From Liolophura sinensis (Eukaryota; Mollusca; Polyplacophora; Chitonida; Chitonidae): 64,000 bases of DNA. The position numbers were made by a program, and so were the translations under genes. The DNA lies in NCBI RefSeq assembly GCF_032854445.1, contig NC_088302.1, positions 28,060,330 through 28,124,329 on the forward strand. The letters are read 5' to 3'. The notes under the pieces were generated by a model. That model worked only from the letters and a program-made list of their open reading frames with translations, was not told the origin of the DNA and made no database searches. Below, piece after piece: positions 13,501-22,910 of this stretch (positions are counted from its first letter, which is position 1; each line of letters starts with the position of its first letter).

Positions 13501-16500
13501 TTTCACAAGTTTCTAAACTGTAAGTCTTTTGCAAAACACGTAAGGGGTCTCTCGGTGCAGCATACATAGACCCCAGAAAAGGACGCATTTTTGTGGGGAA
13601 AATCAAGCCTTTTGTGTAGCTGAATGATTCATTGTACATTGGATCACTGTCCCAAATGTGGGTCTCATTTTCCTGGAAAAAGCTAATATCAAGAAAGGGC
13701 CATTCCCATGGAATTCCTTTAATGGGCCTTGATAAACTGGAATAAAATTTCCATCGATGCTTCTGTAATGTACATAAGTAGAAATGCGGTTTGATGAGTT
13801 CCACGGCATGGTAGAGTTTTCTTGACTGTGTCATGTTGATGAGGACGTCAATGTCGTCATCCCAGGGAACCATACCATGGTGACGGTAAGACCCAAGTAA
13901 AGAACCAGCATAGAGAATGTAGGTAATGCCGTGGACACTGCAGATTTTGTGGAAGTTTTCCATAAGTTCTCGAAATATCCTTTTCTGTGTGCTGGAGAGA
14001 ACTGGCAGAAAGTGGTTATGAATCAACCCAGGGTAGTTCTCTTTGTACTTCCTGATCGTTCTGGAGTTTAAACTGAGAAATTGTAGAAAGACTTGGAATT
14101 TCCGTCTGCTTGTAACTGATTTTGGAGTTGCAGAAAGTGCCACTGTCTTTCTCCATGTCGTTATTGCTTGAATGTTCTGTTGGCTTTCAGCATCTCTAGT
14201 TAAATTACCAGTTGATACTGGGCAAGTTTTATTCGCCGTTGTTGTCACAAACGTCACCCCAGTGGTACTGGTCTTCAGTAACCAAACTGTCATTAGGATC
14301 CCGTACAGTATACAGATTATCTGAAGTTTCACCGGTGTAGACAGGAAACGCTTGGAACTTTGACTTGCTGATGTGATACCAAACATTTTGTAAAGAATAT
14401 TGTACAGCTTCTATATCTGATGTTTTGCGAACCAACAATTCCCTTGTTGATATTCCTGTATGAGCAAATTTCACCAGCGGCCCTGAGAACATCAAAAAGA
14501 CAAAGAGAAGGTTTGAGAAAGCTAGTATGTGTCAAAGTTTTCAGACTTCTACCTGCCTGGCAACCTGGCCCATGTTGTTTAAGCTACAATCATACTATCC
14601 TTATTGACCTACTTTGCAACAAACATGATCATATAAAACATGAAACAAGTTCAGATATTAATTTTGATCAAGTGAATAAATGAAAACATGATTTGGTACA
14701 TCCTGTGTTTGCTTTACCACTGTAGGAAAAAATGAATTTACGTGCCAAATAAGGATGCAGGCCAGTCACTGACTCTTTGCTCTATAAGTACATGTACGAA
14801 CAACAAAACAGTGGTCATACAGGCATTTGCCATTTACCTGTGCCAACAAGTTTACTTACTCAAAACGCTGCTTCACAGCCTAATAAGTCCAAAACCAGAA
14901 TGTGTTGAGTTTCACAATTTATATATGCTGTGCACATCTTACATGCTGTAATTTCAGGTTAATATCAGCCATACTTCCTACTATAGTTCAGTATTGTTCA
15001 TTTCTCTATACCTTCCCATCTTGTTATTCTTAGTCAACTTGTAAAATTGAAATATCTCAGTGGTAAAGGTATTAACACCAAACTTTGGGGTCTTAATGAG
15101 GAACATATGAAGCAACTTTTGACATTTTGTGCTGTTTTGAAAGTCATATGATTTGGCCGCCATTTTGAATTTTATTGATTATGCTAAAAAAATCTTCTTC
15201 TCCAAAACGGCTAAGCCTATCGAGATAAACTTTTCGTGTACAGTTTTAAGGTGAATCACCCTATCCATATTGTAAAAAACTTTCGGTTTGGTATGCAAAT
15301 AAAGCCAAAACTGACCAATGAACTTGGCCCAAAAGTAGGCCAATTTTTAAAACTGTTTAAAATCATTTTACACTCAAGTGTCTGGTGCCCTCAATTTCAA
15401 AACTACAAATCTGCAAGAATTATTTTTGTACTTTGTGTTGTTTTCATGTTATGACCCAAAAAACCAACATAAATTTGACAAAACCATCCTATGTAAATAA
15501 CACGGGAGCTTTGTGCTAGACTGCATGAAACCATTGGCTGTAGTTTACCCTTGGAATGGTCATCAGCTGTGCAGCAATGCATTCTTTCTTTTGATCTCCT
15601 ATCAGCAGAAGATCAAAGCCGCCTATGCTCTATGCTAGTTCTCAGTATTTGGCCAATTGTAAATGATGCCTGGCCATCTAGGGTTCATATCCAGTACATT
15701 CCTTTCTATTTTTTCTGGGGTTTTTGCATGTTTTTTCCCATTATCATGAAATTTATAGACATCAAGCTACCAGAAGCGTTAAAAATCTAGAGCGTGGACC
15801 TCGACAACACTGTTGGATAACAACTTTAATTTTATTTTGGAATTTTAGATGGTAATGAAAAATCATTTGCCATTCCCATATTTCACCTATAATATGGATG
15901 GATAAGATTTTATTACTAAAAAAGATAAGGACTACACATATATATTGCAGATTTATTTATTTATTTATTTGATTGGTGTTTTACGCCGTACTCAAGAATA
16001 TTTCACTTATACGACGGCAGCCAGCATTATGGTGGGAGGAAACAGGGCACAGCCCGGGGGAAAACCACGACCATCCGCAGGATGCTGCAGACCTTCCCAC
16101 TTACAACCGGAGAGGAAGCTAGCATGAGCTGGATTTGAACTCATAGCGACCGCATTGGTGAGAGGCTCCTGGGTCACTACACTGCGCTAGTGCGCTAACC
16201 GACTGAGCCAAGGAGGCCCCTATATTGCAGATTTAATAGAACATTGCACAAAGCTAATGAAAAGGAGATGCATTTAAAGCCATGTATAGAATATATGCCA
16301 AAGCAAATCTTGAAATATTGGTAGCATTTTTTAGTTAAGAGAACAGAATGTGTTGCCTTCGTATCTTTAGAATTAGTAGGGTAATTGTAAATGTATTGTG
16401 CTGGTTACGTCCTGCTATACCCTCTGTAATTACATTAATTATAACATGCTGTAGGCTACAGCTGTCATTAACTCATCTTACACTTGCTATCTTAATGAAT

Positions 16501-19500
16501 TACGGCCTAATGCCAATGAGATTTGGTTCATGCCTGGGACTGCTAATACAAATAAATAGACCAGTGTGTGCATGTGGTGTATGCACATTACCAGTGTACC
16601 AGTGTTACCTGTATAATATGCACATTACCAAGTCTAACAAAATAACTACTATTATGTGTACTAAAAACTAGCTTTCTTTGCACAATATTATTCACATTGT
16701 TCAGGCACACACCTGTACAGTGTATGTTGCAAAAAATTAACTTAGCGGTAACAGTTAAATGAAGTAGTATAAGTGATATATTACGGTAGAAAGATCAACG
16801 TGAAATGTAGTGGCACGCTGGTCAAATTATAGTTAGTATCGACTGGGACTTATAATGTAACATATATTGTTATATTAGCCCTAGGCATTGACAATATACA
16901 TATCAAACACGTCGTTAAATTGCATAAGAAGTGATTTGCTGATTGTACATGTACCCTATATGTTCTAAAATATGACACACCTTGTCTTCTCAGTTTAGCA
17001 AATATGTATGTAATTCTAGCAGGAATATTGAGTTTTTTTTTTATCTCACAGCATGGTTAAACCATTTAATGACCATCATACCCTTTTCAAAAAAGGCTGG
17101 AGAAGAAATGTAATATTCTACTTTCAACACTACTAATATCTGTCCGAAATTTTTAGAACAATTAAGATATGTGCTATAGATTTACAGTAAGAAAGGGCCA
17201 AACTTAAATTATCGGTACCTAAAATTCCCCCCCCCCCCCCCAATAAAATGCATTTTGATAGAATTATAAATATCATATTATGTTACTGTTGGTCATGACT
17301 TAGTTGTTTCCAACAAACCTCAAAACACCTTACTGAGATCAATATAATTAACTCTCAGAATAATGCAAGATGCCATTTGTTGTATATGCTATTTCCTTAT
17401 TTCAACCATAGTATGGTTTTGCATAAGATTTTGTTACTAAGAAAGATGTAGTACTCACATGCAGACCATCACAGTCACCTCTCACGCTCTGTCCTGTAAT
17501 CTGTCAGCTTGTCCCTCATTGATATCACAGCCATTCTCTGAAGTTGCCCACAGCTTAGGCAGATATGACCAGCCTGTTTGTCTCTCCCCTAATCATTGCA
17601 TAGTGGATAATAAGGCAGTAGAGCTATAAACATGTATGATAACGCTTTACATCACTACAATCTACCAGTGTTTGACCTGTTCTCAGTACAGTCACATGAG
17701 TCGGCCTGGTCCGGTAAGCTAGCAAGTCTTTCTGTCATCTCCCAGTGGTTTGATCCCCCCCCCCCCTTCACCCTCCTTCTATCCACTCCTGATGGGAGTA
17801 TTATGTTGCCCACCACCCCTCTTTCTTCTCCTCCCTCCAGAGCCCACATCTGTGATCAGTCCCTGGGTAAACACTTATTCCCGCCCCAGACTGTCTCCCC
17901 CAGGCTCATTAAGGCCTGATAAAAGCCAGCCTGATTGTCCACTAAGTCCCTGTGCCTCTTAATCTATGGGAACTATGTCTGTGTAAGGTCTTAACTACAA
18001 GGACTCTTCAAGGACTAAACCCATCCATTAAATGCATTAAAAATGTGTCCGTTAAATTGTACTCTTAGTTTGAAACCTCATTATCAGGACACATTTTCAA
18101 GACTTATCAAGGTAATGGTTAATATTGTAAGTTGGCCAAAATGATGTTCTCAAATATGGACTGTGTTAGCTCTCACAATGTTGAAGAGCTTTACTGCTAG
18201 CTGGAAAGAAAAATACTTCCTTTGCTGTAGGTGTGGACTCTTGTCTAGGGCCATTCCTTAACAGGCTAAAGCTGGACTCCTGATTTGAATTTAGCTGAGA
18301 TGTAACATACACGTTACCTTTGAAGGTTAGATGTATTGGTTTGTAATGAGAGCTTATAACTTCTTGGCCCTGGCTCTCTTTCTCATTATTCTCTATATGC
18401 TCTGTTGCATTATCAATAATGTGGCTTGATTCAGTCAGGGATGTATTATATCACAGGCCCACTCCAACCAGATTATTTCAGAAGAGGGGTCCATACAGAC
18501 CTAAACGAGCACAGACATTTTGTTATCACATGCTTGGTAATTCTATAAAATAATCACTTTTTAATCTGGAATTCTCTCAAGGCCATTGCACGTGCCATTT
18601 TAGAGAAACCGTAAACACGATTTCGGTGTCATGAGTACCTACGCTCTTCAGTATTACAGGCAAGATACTTGATACATTTGTAGTTTGAAATCTGGTCCCC
18701 TGTATTATTACAATCGAAGGCCCCGCGACCTTGGGGAATAACGCCAGATGTATATTCCATTACCACTTTCTCATTGAAAATAAAGTACATCAGACTGGCC
18801 TCATAATCAGGAGAAAAACAACTGATTTCACACTACTTCTACATGGCAAAATGGTGGACTGTAGGAACAGGTGACGTCACAGCGGAACAGATACCTTCCC
18901 TGGTGGTAGAAATACCTCGCCCATCATTGGTTAAAACTGAGAGCATGGTGGCCCATTCGATTTTCCCTGCGTGGGCGTTTCTGCTGACTTTTTACTGCGA
19001 TATCTTGGTTATCCTACATCACAAAAATAAAAAGTGATGTTTTTTTGAAATGTGACTCTTTTACCCATACATTTATACATTTGGTCTAGTTTTGTCTTTT
19101 CTTTTAAAGGATACATGAAATGATGTATACAAGAAACATTCTTCAGTGCGGCGTCTTACCAGCTTCCTTGTCTTGCTATATTGCCAGCATGATATTCGAT
19201 ATTCAAATAACAGATGTGATGCTATCACGATATTCGACATTTGAATAACAATTGTGGTGATAATGCAATATTCCTTATTCAAATAATGAAAAACAAATCG
19301 GGTGCTAACTTCTATACTGCCTGCAGGTTGTCTGAGATTCAAATGATACGCTAGTGCCAAATTCGAGGTAGAATTAACTGAAACATTGAATAGCAGGTTT
19401 TGAACGTTGTGGCACAAAATTCAAGTAAACTTCTTATTTCACATCTGAATAATGTGCTGGCACCATATTCAAAGTTATATACGGAAGTTATGCATTGAAA

Positions 19501-22500
19501 AGATGAACACTGTGCTGAATTCTGTACATCCAGTAGGGCATTTGAGATCTGAATGTCAAATTTGTTGCCATGCAGCTTCACACATCCATGTCATTTTCTT
19601 TATGGGACATGGGGCCTCCATGGCTCAGTTGGTTAGCGCACTAGCGCAGTGTAATTACCCAGGAGCCTCTCACCAATACAATCGCTGTGAGTTCAAGTCC
19701 AGCTCATGCTAATGGGAAGGTCTGACAGCAACCTGCAGATGGTCGTGGGTTTCCCCCAGGCTCTGCTCGTTTACCACCCACCATAATGCTGGCCGTCGTC
19801 GTGTGAGTGAAATGTTCCTGATTACGGCGTAAAACATCAATCAAATAAATAAATAAATAAATTTATGGGACATAGTTTATCTTTGTCCATAAGACTGGCA
19901 GATTCTTTTTTCTTTTTTAGCAGTAGTGAAAGGTCGATTTCCTGCACTTCATTCATATATACATATATATTCTTATATTATACATATTGATTAATAATGT
20001 TAATGACATACATGCAATTTGGTTGCATTAATATCATTTTGTTGATTTGGAATATACATGTAAAAATGTTGCTACTTGTGTCATATTTTATTATAATTTT
20101 GTTATGCTGATATGCTGAAGTATTACACGTATACTTTCTCCATGGCACATCGGTGACCTAGGGACGATCGTGGGTCGCCGTCATATAAGTGAAATATTCT
20201 TGAGTACACCGTAAAACACAGTCAAATAAATAAATCTATGGCAGATTGACATGAAGCTTTAAATTTTGTTACAATTTTACTCATGAAAATTGGTGTGACT
20301 GAATATTATCACTTAGCCAGATGTAGCACAGAGTATGTTAGTGTTCCCCTGAAGGACATGCTCAACACGGGTACTGATCTTGATTCTTACTGGTCAGGGC
20401 AAATGGACAATGTTGTTATAGTTTGTTACTGGATTGAGTCAGATACATGTGCATGTACGTATTTAGTGCATCACACTTCACCAGAAATAAATAAAAAAAA
20501 TTAAGAATGAATATTTCCAGAATACACATCTTTGCAATCTCTCATTGCGTTTGTTTCTGTTGTAGTCATCTCAGATAGAGGTATTTGGACAGAAAGGCGC
20601 TGGTGTTCCCACCTGCCTGGGAAAAATTGACACACCTGCCTCTCCCACCTGTTTGCTGTATCATAGAGTGGCTGACCCAGATCATAAACTACCCTGTCAG
20701 ACTCCAAGACCCTTACAGGTATTATACTAATCCATGTATCTACATGGGTATACACTTCCAGCTATCACTGTGGCTCAGTTAGTTAGCGCGCTAGCACAGC
20801 GTGATGACCCAGCAGTCTCTCACCAATGTGGTCGCTGTGAGTTCAAGTCCAGCTCATGCTAGCTTCCTCTCCGGCCATACCTGGGAAGGTCTGCCAGCAA
20901 CCTGCGGATGGTCGTGGGTTTCCCCCGGGCTCTGCCCAGTTTCCACCTACCATAATGCTGGCCGCTGTCGTATGGGTGAAATATTCTTGAGTACGGCGTA
21001 AAACACCAATCAAATAAATAAATAAATAAACTTCCAATTACCAAATCACAGACCAACGGTAAGCTCACATATCCAAATAAATACTCTTTATTTTATCATA
21101 AGAATTTCTTGGCTTCATTCAGCTACTAATGTATTGTTAATCTCACCACAGCCCAGTGGGCCCTCACCATGCAGTGAGGCCACAGTCTCAAGTCCAGTTT
21201 CATAACCTGTGGAAGCTTGGCTCAGATTCCTCCCACCACAATGCTGGTTGCTGATGTGCAAGTGAAATATTCTTGAGCACAATGTAAAACACCAATCAAA
21301 CAAATGAAAGAAATCCAGATTTTTTGGGAAAGGTGTGACTTTTAATAAGATGGTTCGTCAGGTAATTCTTGAGTACAAATTGACCATTACTCACCTTAGT
21401 TTTTATCCCCAAAAGAAAACCGTGTGAATATTACATGTAGGGGCCTGTAGGGCATGTTTGTCTGAAGAACATGATCCCTCTGCCTAAGGCAGAAACTTGT
21501 ACTCATTTATTTGATCTCACACTTTTGCTCTTTCTGTACCTCTTTTAACTGCCACTTCTTTTCCGTTCACTTCACATGTTCATGAGTAATTTGGAATGTG
21601 AAACTGTTCGTTTTTTGAAGGCCTACGTGGATTATGTGTACTGTGGTTTGGAAGATGCCAGACTGGTGGTGTTCTCTTCATATGAACAGAATCCTTTGCT
21701 GCGTCAAAAAGTCTCAAAGGAGCTTCGCTGGAGCCCCATTAAAACTCTAAGATTTGCCCATGACAAGCCTGTCACTAAAGCAATACAGTTGAATAATGAC
21801 ACCGAGTTGTGGTTGGCATGTGGGAGTGCTGTCGTTGTTGTTGGTCTTAGCACTCTCTTGGTAGAACACACTATTTCTGCAGTTTTACCGGAAACAGAAT
21901 GGGACACCACAGTCACTATTGCAGACATGGCCTTTTCTGGTAATAGAGTGTGGTGCTGTTGTCAAAACAGTTGCAAAGTGTTGGAAATAGATCCCATCCA
22001 AAAGTTACCTTTGTTTGTGTTTTCCTGCAAGGATGCAGCAGTTTATGACAATATTTCATCTCCCATCTCCAGCATTAAATCTCCAAAGGATGATGTAGAA
22101 AGCAAGGAACAATCAGCTGATGGTATATGCCAGTCTGTCCCAAGTTCCTCTGCTGGAGGAGACACTTCACAATTTAAAAATCCTGAACCCAGTGACTCGG
22201 CACTTTCCAAGACTGAGGATTCATCCCCTCCTCCAGTCTTACCCAGAAAACCAGCACTACCACCAAGACATTTGACAATGATAGATTCACAAGGGATCCA
22301 AAGAAAGGTCATAAAAACGAGGCCAACAAGCTTTGCTGCCTCCATGGTGACACCGCCATCGGATGAAATGGTAGCTGCAGACGCTCCTGATATTCCACCA
22401 CGAGTGCCGTCCAGAAGCAGTAAACCAGTTCTGCTTCGAGGTCCAAACAAGAAAAGCTTTACTTTGCCACGTACTGTGGAAAACAGTAGTGGTTCTGCAC

Positions 22501-22910
22501 ATGGAAGCCTTTCTCGAAAAGTGTCCCGCAGCATGGTAGAGAAATCGTCTGATAACTTTTCAAAAGAACCGCTGAGTAATACTTGCTTGTTGGTGGTGAA
22601 GGATACGCTGTGGATCGGCCAGAACAATGGTAATATTATTGCTGTGTCAACGTACCCTGTGTCAGACCATGGCAAAGTTATGTTTCTCATAAACCATTCT
22701 TCAGAAACTGCAGAAAACATTCCCAGAAGAATGGTTACAATGGATCACACCAGTAATAACTCTGTTTTATCTACCCATAAATTGGCTGATAATAGAACGG
22801 GACTGCTTTTATGGGAAGCCTGGGGTGCTGAAGAAGTGGAGGAAACAAGAGGTTATGCAATAAAACTACATAAATTGGAAAACGAACTTAGCAGAATGTC
22901 ATCAATATGA
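1..22910 (+). CDS. LRRK: LRRK-family Roco kinase, 3' part (13 exons, COR-kinase-WD40)
   Basis: Thirteen exons with GT/AG borders join to 3855 nt (1284 codons plus stop) without a frame break: 1-85, 1430-1548, 2133-2281, 3133-3381, 4524-4774, 5406-5980, 6900-7157, 8041-8265, 9085-9207, 11125-11334, 11848-12015, 20566-20718, 21621-22910. The order is COR domain (motifs [14 protein letters not shown] and [12 protein letters not shown]), then a kinase with glycine loop GEGSFGCVY, lysine in [13 protein letters not shown] catalytic loop and [10 protein letters not shown], then a WD40-like tail. LRRK proteins are large cytoplasmic Roco GTPase/kinases; human LRRK2 phosphorylates Rab GTPases. The kinase half looks more like LRRK1 (NVLVWSMD, DYxIS) and the COR half resembles both paralogues, which fits a single invertebrate LRRK. 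The repeats, ROC and the start of COR lie left of the window. The activation motif is DYS, not DYG. A LicD gene is nested in the large intron. Confidence 0.93.
640..1450 (+). repeat. Degenerate ~43-45 bp tandem array copying a splice acceptor and exon start
   Basis: TTAGATTTCTTCACAAGCT recurs every 43-45 bp (near 649, 697, 740, 786, 827, 870 and onward). Two subtypes roughly alternate: one followed by TTATTACTCTCCTTGTAGC, the other by CATTGCTGCACTTCATGCT. The last unit is the real 3' splice site (CTCCTTGTAG at 1420-1429) and the first codons of the LRRK exon at 1430. Several units still encode AVRFLHK- or [12 protein letters not shown] peptides. Short open frames at 674-1134 are products of this array. 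Confidence 0.85.
1430..1548 (+). CDS. LRRK: LRRK exon, COR domain
   Basis: The acceptor TTGTAG ends at 1429 and the carried G gives Ala. The product [14 protein letters not shown]...[13 protein letters not shown] aligns well with the COR segment of human LRRK2. The donor is GTAAGT at 1549. A second in-frame donor, GTGAGT at 1558, would add Val-Ser-Glu. Both are phase 0 and join the next exon. Confidence 0.87.
2133..2281 (+). CDS. LRRK: LRRK exon, COR domain
   Basis: Encodes [20 protein letters not shown] then a helix with [14 protein letters not shown], the COR stretch before the LIPS motif. The acceptor AG is at 2131-2132 and the donor GTAAGG at 2282, phase 2. Confidence 0.85.
2395..2645 (-). 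mobile_element. SINE-like repeat, family C
   Basis: Shares long blocks with 29600-29890, for example GCCGCCA...CACTGAAGTATCATGCC and GACACC(C/A)GACAT. The 3' tail is poorly preserved here. Family C is defined only by the copies in this window. Confidence 0.5.
2660..2866 (-). mobile_element. SINE family A, 5'-truncated
   Basis: Carries the reverse-complement tail (TTTATTTGATTGGCGTTTTACACC) and the body up to AGCTGGACTTGAACTC. The tRNA-like head is missing. Confidence 0.8.
3133..3381 (+). CDS. LRRK: LRRK exon, C-terminal COR
   Basis: Begins with [13 protein letters not shown] and contains [20 protein letters not shown], the COR-B signature seen in LRRK2 as MPYFPMGFWSRLINRLL. Acceptor TTTACAG, donor GTGAGT at 3382, phase 2 at both ends. 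Confidence 0.9.
3382..4523 (+). other. LRRK intron, no recognised feature
   Basis: About 1.1 kb of non-coding DNA. Only a short motif near 3681-3710 (TAAAGGAGAAGAAAAC) stands out; it resembles the end of the inverted-repeat element at 6384-6845. I see no gene, RNA or SINE here. Confidence 0.6.
4524..4774 (+). CDS. LRRK: LRRK exon, end of COR
   Basis: Encodes [19 protein letters not shown] and [20 protein letters not shown], like the YWR(Q/E)G and final helix (VDHIDSLMEEW in LRRK2) that close the COR domain. Acceptor TTTTTCTAG, donor GTACAC at 4775, phase 1. Confidence 0.9.
5406..5980 (+). CDS. LRRK: LRRK exon, COR-kinase linker and kinase N-lobe with Ser-rich insert
   Basis: A Cys-rich linker ([25 protein letters not shown]) leads to [14 protein letters not shown], which matches LRRK2 [12 protein letters not shown]. 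The glycine loop is at 5663-5680 and the VAVK lysine codon at 5723-5725. About 80 codons of Ser/Gly/Asp-rich sequence follow before helix C, where LRRK2 needs only about ten. Donor at 5981, phase 0. Confidence 0.9.
6384..6845. repeat. Inverted-repeat (MITE-like) element in LRRK intron
   Basis: The arm at 6384-6473 is the reverse complement, with some mismatches, of 6697-6784; both carry TTGTATG(G/A)TG then TATTTGGGACCA and TTTTGGTATTT. An outer block near 6820-6845 resembles 3681-3710. It ends about 55 bp before the next exon. No transposase is seen. Confidence 0.65.
6900..7157 (+). CDS. LRRK: LRRK exon, kinase helix C and hinge
   Basis: [20 protein letters not shown] supplies helix C with its conserved Glu and the HPCV motif; [18 protein letters not shown] is the hinge. 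It resembles LRRK1 (QEASMLHALQHPCIVAL). Acceptor is poly-T then AG, donor GTAAAT at 7158, phase 0 at both ends. Confidence 0.92.
7504..7541. repeat. AT microsatellite
   Basis: Runs of TATATATA broken by TATATGTATA, inside a LRRK intron and just upstream of SINE fragments. Confidence 0.9.
7555..7872 (+). mobile_element. Two SINE family A fragments
   Basis: 7555-7597 is a tail only (TTGAGTATGGTATAAAACACC). 7650-7872 keeps the B-box-like region (GTGAGTTCAAGTC), the body and a diverged tail (TTGAGAACGACGTAAAAC). Both are old copies. Confidence 0.7.
8041..8265 (+). CDS. LRRK: LRRK exon, kinase catalytic loop and activation segment (DYS)
   Basis: Contains [20 protein letters not shown] with catalytic Asp at 8089-8091, then [11 protein letters not shown] and [10 protein letters not shown]. 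The metal-binding motif is Asp-Tyr-Ser (8158-8166, AGC for Ser) where human LRRK1 and LRRK2 have Asp-Tyr-Gly. Acceptor TGTTCAG, donor GTGAGA at 8266, phase 0. Confidence 0.94.
8623..8887 (+). mobile_element. SINE family A, full length with target-site duplication
   Basis: The tRNA-like head GTGGCTCAGTTGGTTAGCGC (A box) and TGTGAGTTCAAGTCC (B box) lead to the body and an AAATAAA tail. It is flanked by the 14-bp duplication TTAAGACTATACAG at 8609-8622 and 8888-8901. Confidence 0.93.
9085..9207 (+). CDS. LRRK: LRRK exon, kinase C-lobe
   Basis: [16 protein letters not shown] is the helix F region with its Asp; IPYRN...[10 protein letters not shown] follows. 41 codons, phase 0 at both ends, acceptor TTGTCAG and donor GTAAAT. 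Confidence 0.93.
9259..9436 (+). mobile_element. SINE family A, 5'-truncated with target-site duplication
   Basis: Begins inside the body (AGTTCATGCTGGCTTCC) and ends in AATAAATAAA. The 12-bp duplication TCATTATGTATA lies at 9247-9258 and 9437-9448, so truncation happened at insertion. Confidence 0.88.
9492..9880 (+). mobile_element. SINE family B, full length with target-site duplication
   Basis: The tRNA-like head (TAGCACAGTTGGTAGAGC, GATCCAGGATCAATCC) is followed by a unique body and the tail TTGTTGAGTACGACGTTAAAC then (CACT)n. The duplication TCTATACTAGAG flanks it at 9480-9491 and 9881-9892. Confidence 0.93.
10090..10415 (+). repeat. 40-bp minisatellite
   Basis: About eight copies of a unit around GATTATGAAGCCTATTAAAG followed by CCTAAATCTACATGTACTTT. 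Spacing is 40 bp in the best-kept copies; edges are degenerate. Confidence 0.9.
10740..11016 (-). mobile_element. SINE family B, 5'-truncated
   Basis: The reverse complement of the family B body and (GAGT)n tail; the tRNA-like head is absent. The duplication GCCTTGTTTCTG flanks it at 10728-10739 and 11017-11028. Confidence 0.9.
11125..11334 (+). CDS. LRRK: LRRK exon, end of kinase domain
   Basis: [19 protein letters not shown] is the final kinase helix motif (CW..dP..RP). [13 protein letters not shown] matches the LRRK1 MKDPTF region. 70 codons, phase 0. Confidence 0.93.
11848..12015 (+). CDS. LRRK: LRRK exon, start of WD40-like tail
   Basis: Encodes [21 protein letters not shown] and [16 protein letters not shown], a beta-propeller-like strand pair. 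56 codons, phase 0. The following intron is 8550 bp. Confidence 0.85.
13316..14386 (-). CDS. LicD/fukutin-family nucleotidyltransferase-like protein
   Basis: One open frame of 356 aa from ATG at 14384-14386 to TGA at 13316-13318. Residues about 19-37 form one hydrophobic segment after a short basic N-terminus, which predicts a type II Golgi or ER membrane protein. The LicD signature lies at residues 158-180: [13 protein letters not shown] then VPWDDDIDV, with the acidic triad that binds metal in this superfamily (residues 176-178). Family members include bacterial LicD phosphocholine transferase and animal fukutin and FKRP, which transfer ribitol-phosphate to glycans. The acceptor here is unknown. 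The gene is intronless and antisense inside a LRRK intron, so it may have arrived by retroposition; no poly-A remnant was seen. The length fits small invertebrate LicD proteins, but an extra upstream exon cannot be excluded. Confidence 0.85.
   Translation of the reverse strand: MFGITSASQSSKRFLSTPVKLQIICILYGILMTVWLLKTSTTGVTFVTTTANKTCPVSTGNLTRDAESQQNIQAITTWRKTVALSATPKSVTSRRKFQVFLQFLSLNSRTIRKYKENYPGLIHNHFLPVLSSTQKRIFRELMENFHKICSVHGITYILYAGSLLGSYRHHGMVPWDDDIDVLINMTQSRKLYHAVELIKPHFYLCTLQKHRWKFYSSLSRPIKGIPWEWPFLDISFFQENETHIWDSDPMYNESFSYTKGLIFPTKMRPFLGSMYAAPRDPLRVLQKTYSLETCESNVYDHKREQKVAGILQMKVSCETLKYEIPLVRRTWLPEGVNETLYIGNNAIQSVIVDHSP
15956..16220 (-). mobile_element. SINE family A, full length with target-site duplication
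   Basis: Complete from the tail (TTTATTTATTTGATTGGTG) to the reverse-complement tRNA head (GCGCTAACCGACTGAGCCA). The 15-bp duplication TATATTGCAGATTTA lies at 15941-15955 and 16221-16235. Confidence 0.94.
19611..19861 (+). mobile_element. SINE family A, full length with target-site duplication
   Basis: The head CATGGCTCAGTTGGTTAGCG leads to a body with a small internal deletion and an AAATAAA tail. TTTATGGGACAT flanks it at about 19599-19610 and 19862-19873. Confidence 0.92.
20143..20236 (+). mobile_element. SINE family A, 3' fragment
   Basis: Keeps only GACGATCGTGGGT, GTCATATAAGTGAAATATTC and the tail TTGAGTACACCGTAAAACAC. Confidence 0.75.
20566..20718 (+). CDS. LRRK: LRRK exon, WD40-like tail
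   Basis: Encodes [20 protein letters not shown] and a Pro/Cys-containing stretch; SSQIEVF reads as the strand following VGNK in the previous exon. 51 codons, phase 0 at both ends, acceptor TGTTGTAG, donor GTATTA. Confidence 0.8.
20764..21030 (+). mobile_element. SINE family A, near full length
   Basis: Head CTGTGGCTCAGTTAGTTAGC, B-box region GTGAGTTCAAGTCC, body and AAATAAATAAA tail; inserted 46 bp after the end of a LRRK exon. Confidence 0.92.
21150..21302 (+). mobile_element. SINE family A, old degenerate copy
   Basis: TTCCTCCCACCACAATGCTGG and AAATATTCTTGAGCACAATG show family A identity; the 5' half is barely recognisable. Confidence 0.6.
21621..22910 (+). CDS. LRRK: LRRK terminal exon, WD40-like tail and stop
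   Basis: A 429-codon final exon ending in TGA. The first part ([49 protein letters not shown]) has propeller-like strands. A Ser/Pro-rich linker from about 22080 to 22560 includes [12 protein letters not shown] and [10 protein letters not shown]. The fold resumes with [19 protein letters not shown] and ends [14 protein letters not shown], matching the LRRK1 end (CLAVWRGWGAREF). Poly-A signal candidates downstream are weak; AATAAA at 24233-24238 is one. Confidence 0.9.
   Translation, partial: AYVDYVYCGLEDARLVVFSSYEQNPLLRQKVSKELRWSPIKTLRFAHDKPVTKAIQLNNDTELWLACGSAVVVVGLSTLLVEHTISAVLPETEWDTTVTIADMAFSGNRVWCCCQNSCKVLEIDPIQKLPLFVFSCKDAAVYDNISSPISSIKSPKDDVESKEQSADGICQSVPSSSAGGDTSQFKNPEPSDSALSKTEDSSPPPVLPRKPALPPRHLTMIDSQGIQRKVIKTRPTSFAASMVTPPSDEMVAADAPDIPPRVPSRSSKPVLLRGPNKKSFTLPRTVENSSGSAHGSLSRKVSRSMVEKSSDNFSKEPLSNTCLLVVKDTLWIGQNNGNIIAVSTYPVSDHGKVMFLINHSSETAENIPRRMVTMDHTSNNSVLSTHKLADNRTGLLLWEAWGAEEVEETRGYAIKLHKLENELSRMSSI

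Larger units (their letters stand above)
12016..20565 (+). other. Large LRRK intron with a nested gene
   Basis: An 8.55-kb intron. It holds the minus-strand LicD gene (13316-14386), SINEs near 15956, 19611 and 20143, a weak short repeat at 12960-13115 (units near TAATATTCACAG/TAATATGCACAG), poly-C runs near 17227 and 17755, and a weak ~38-bp repeat near 19190-19290. I see no gene in 14540-15940 or 16240-19600. Confidence 0.8.

Noticed and set aside
15945..16127. Short open frame reading [14 protein letters not shown]
   Set aside because: It is the antisense translation of a SINE family A tail and recurs at every copy (for example 20843-21037 and 57923-58156).
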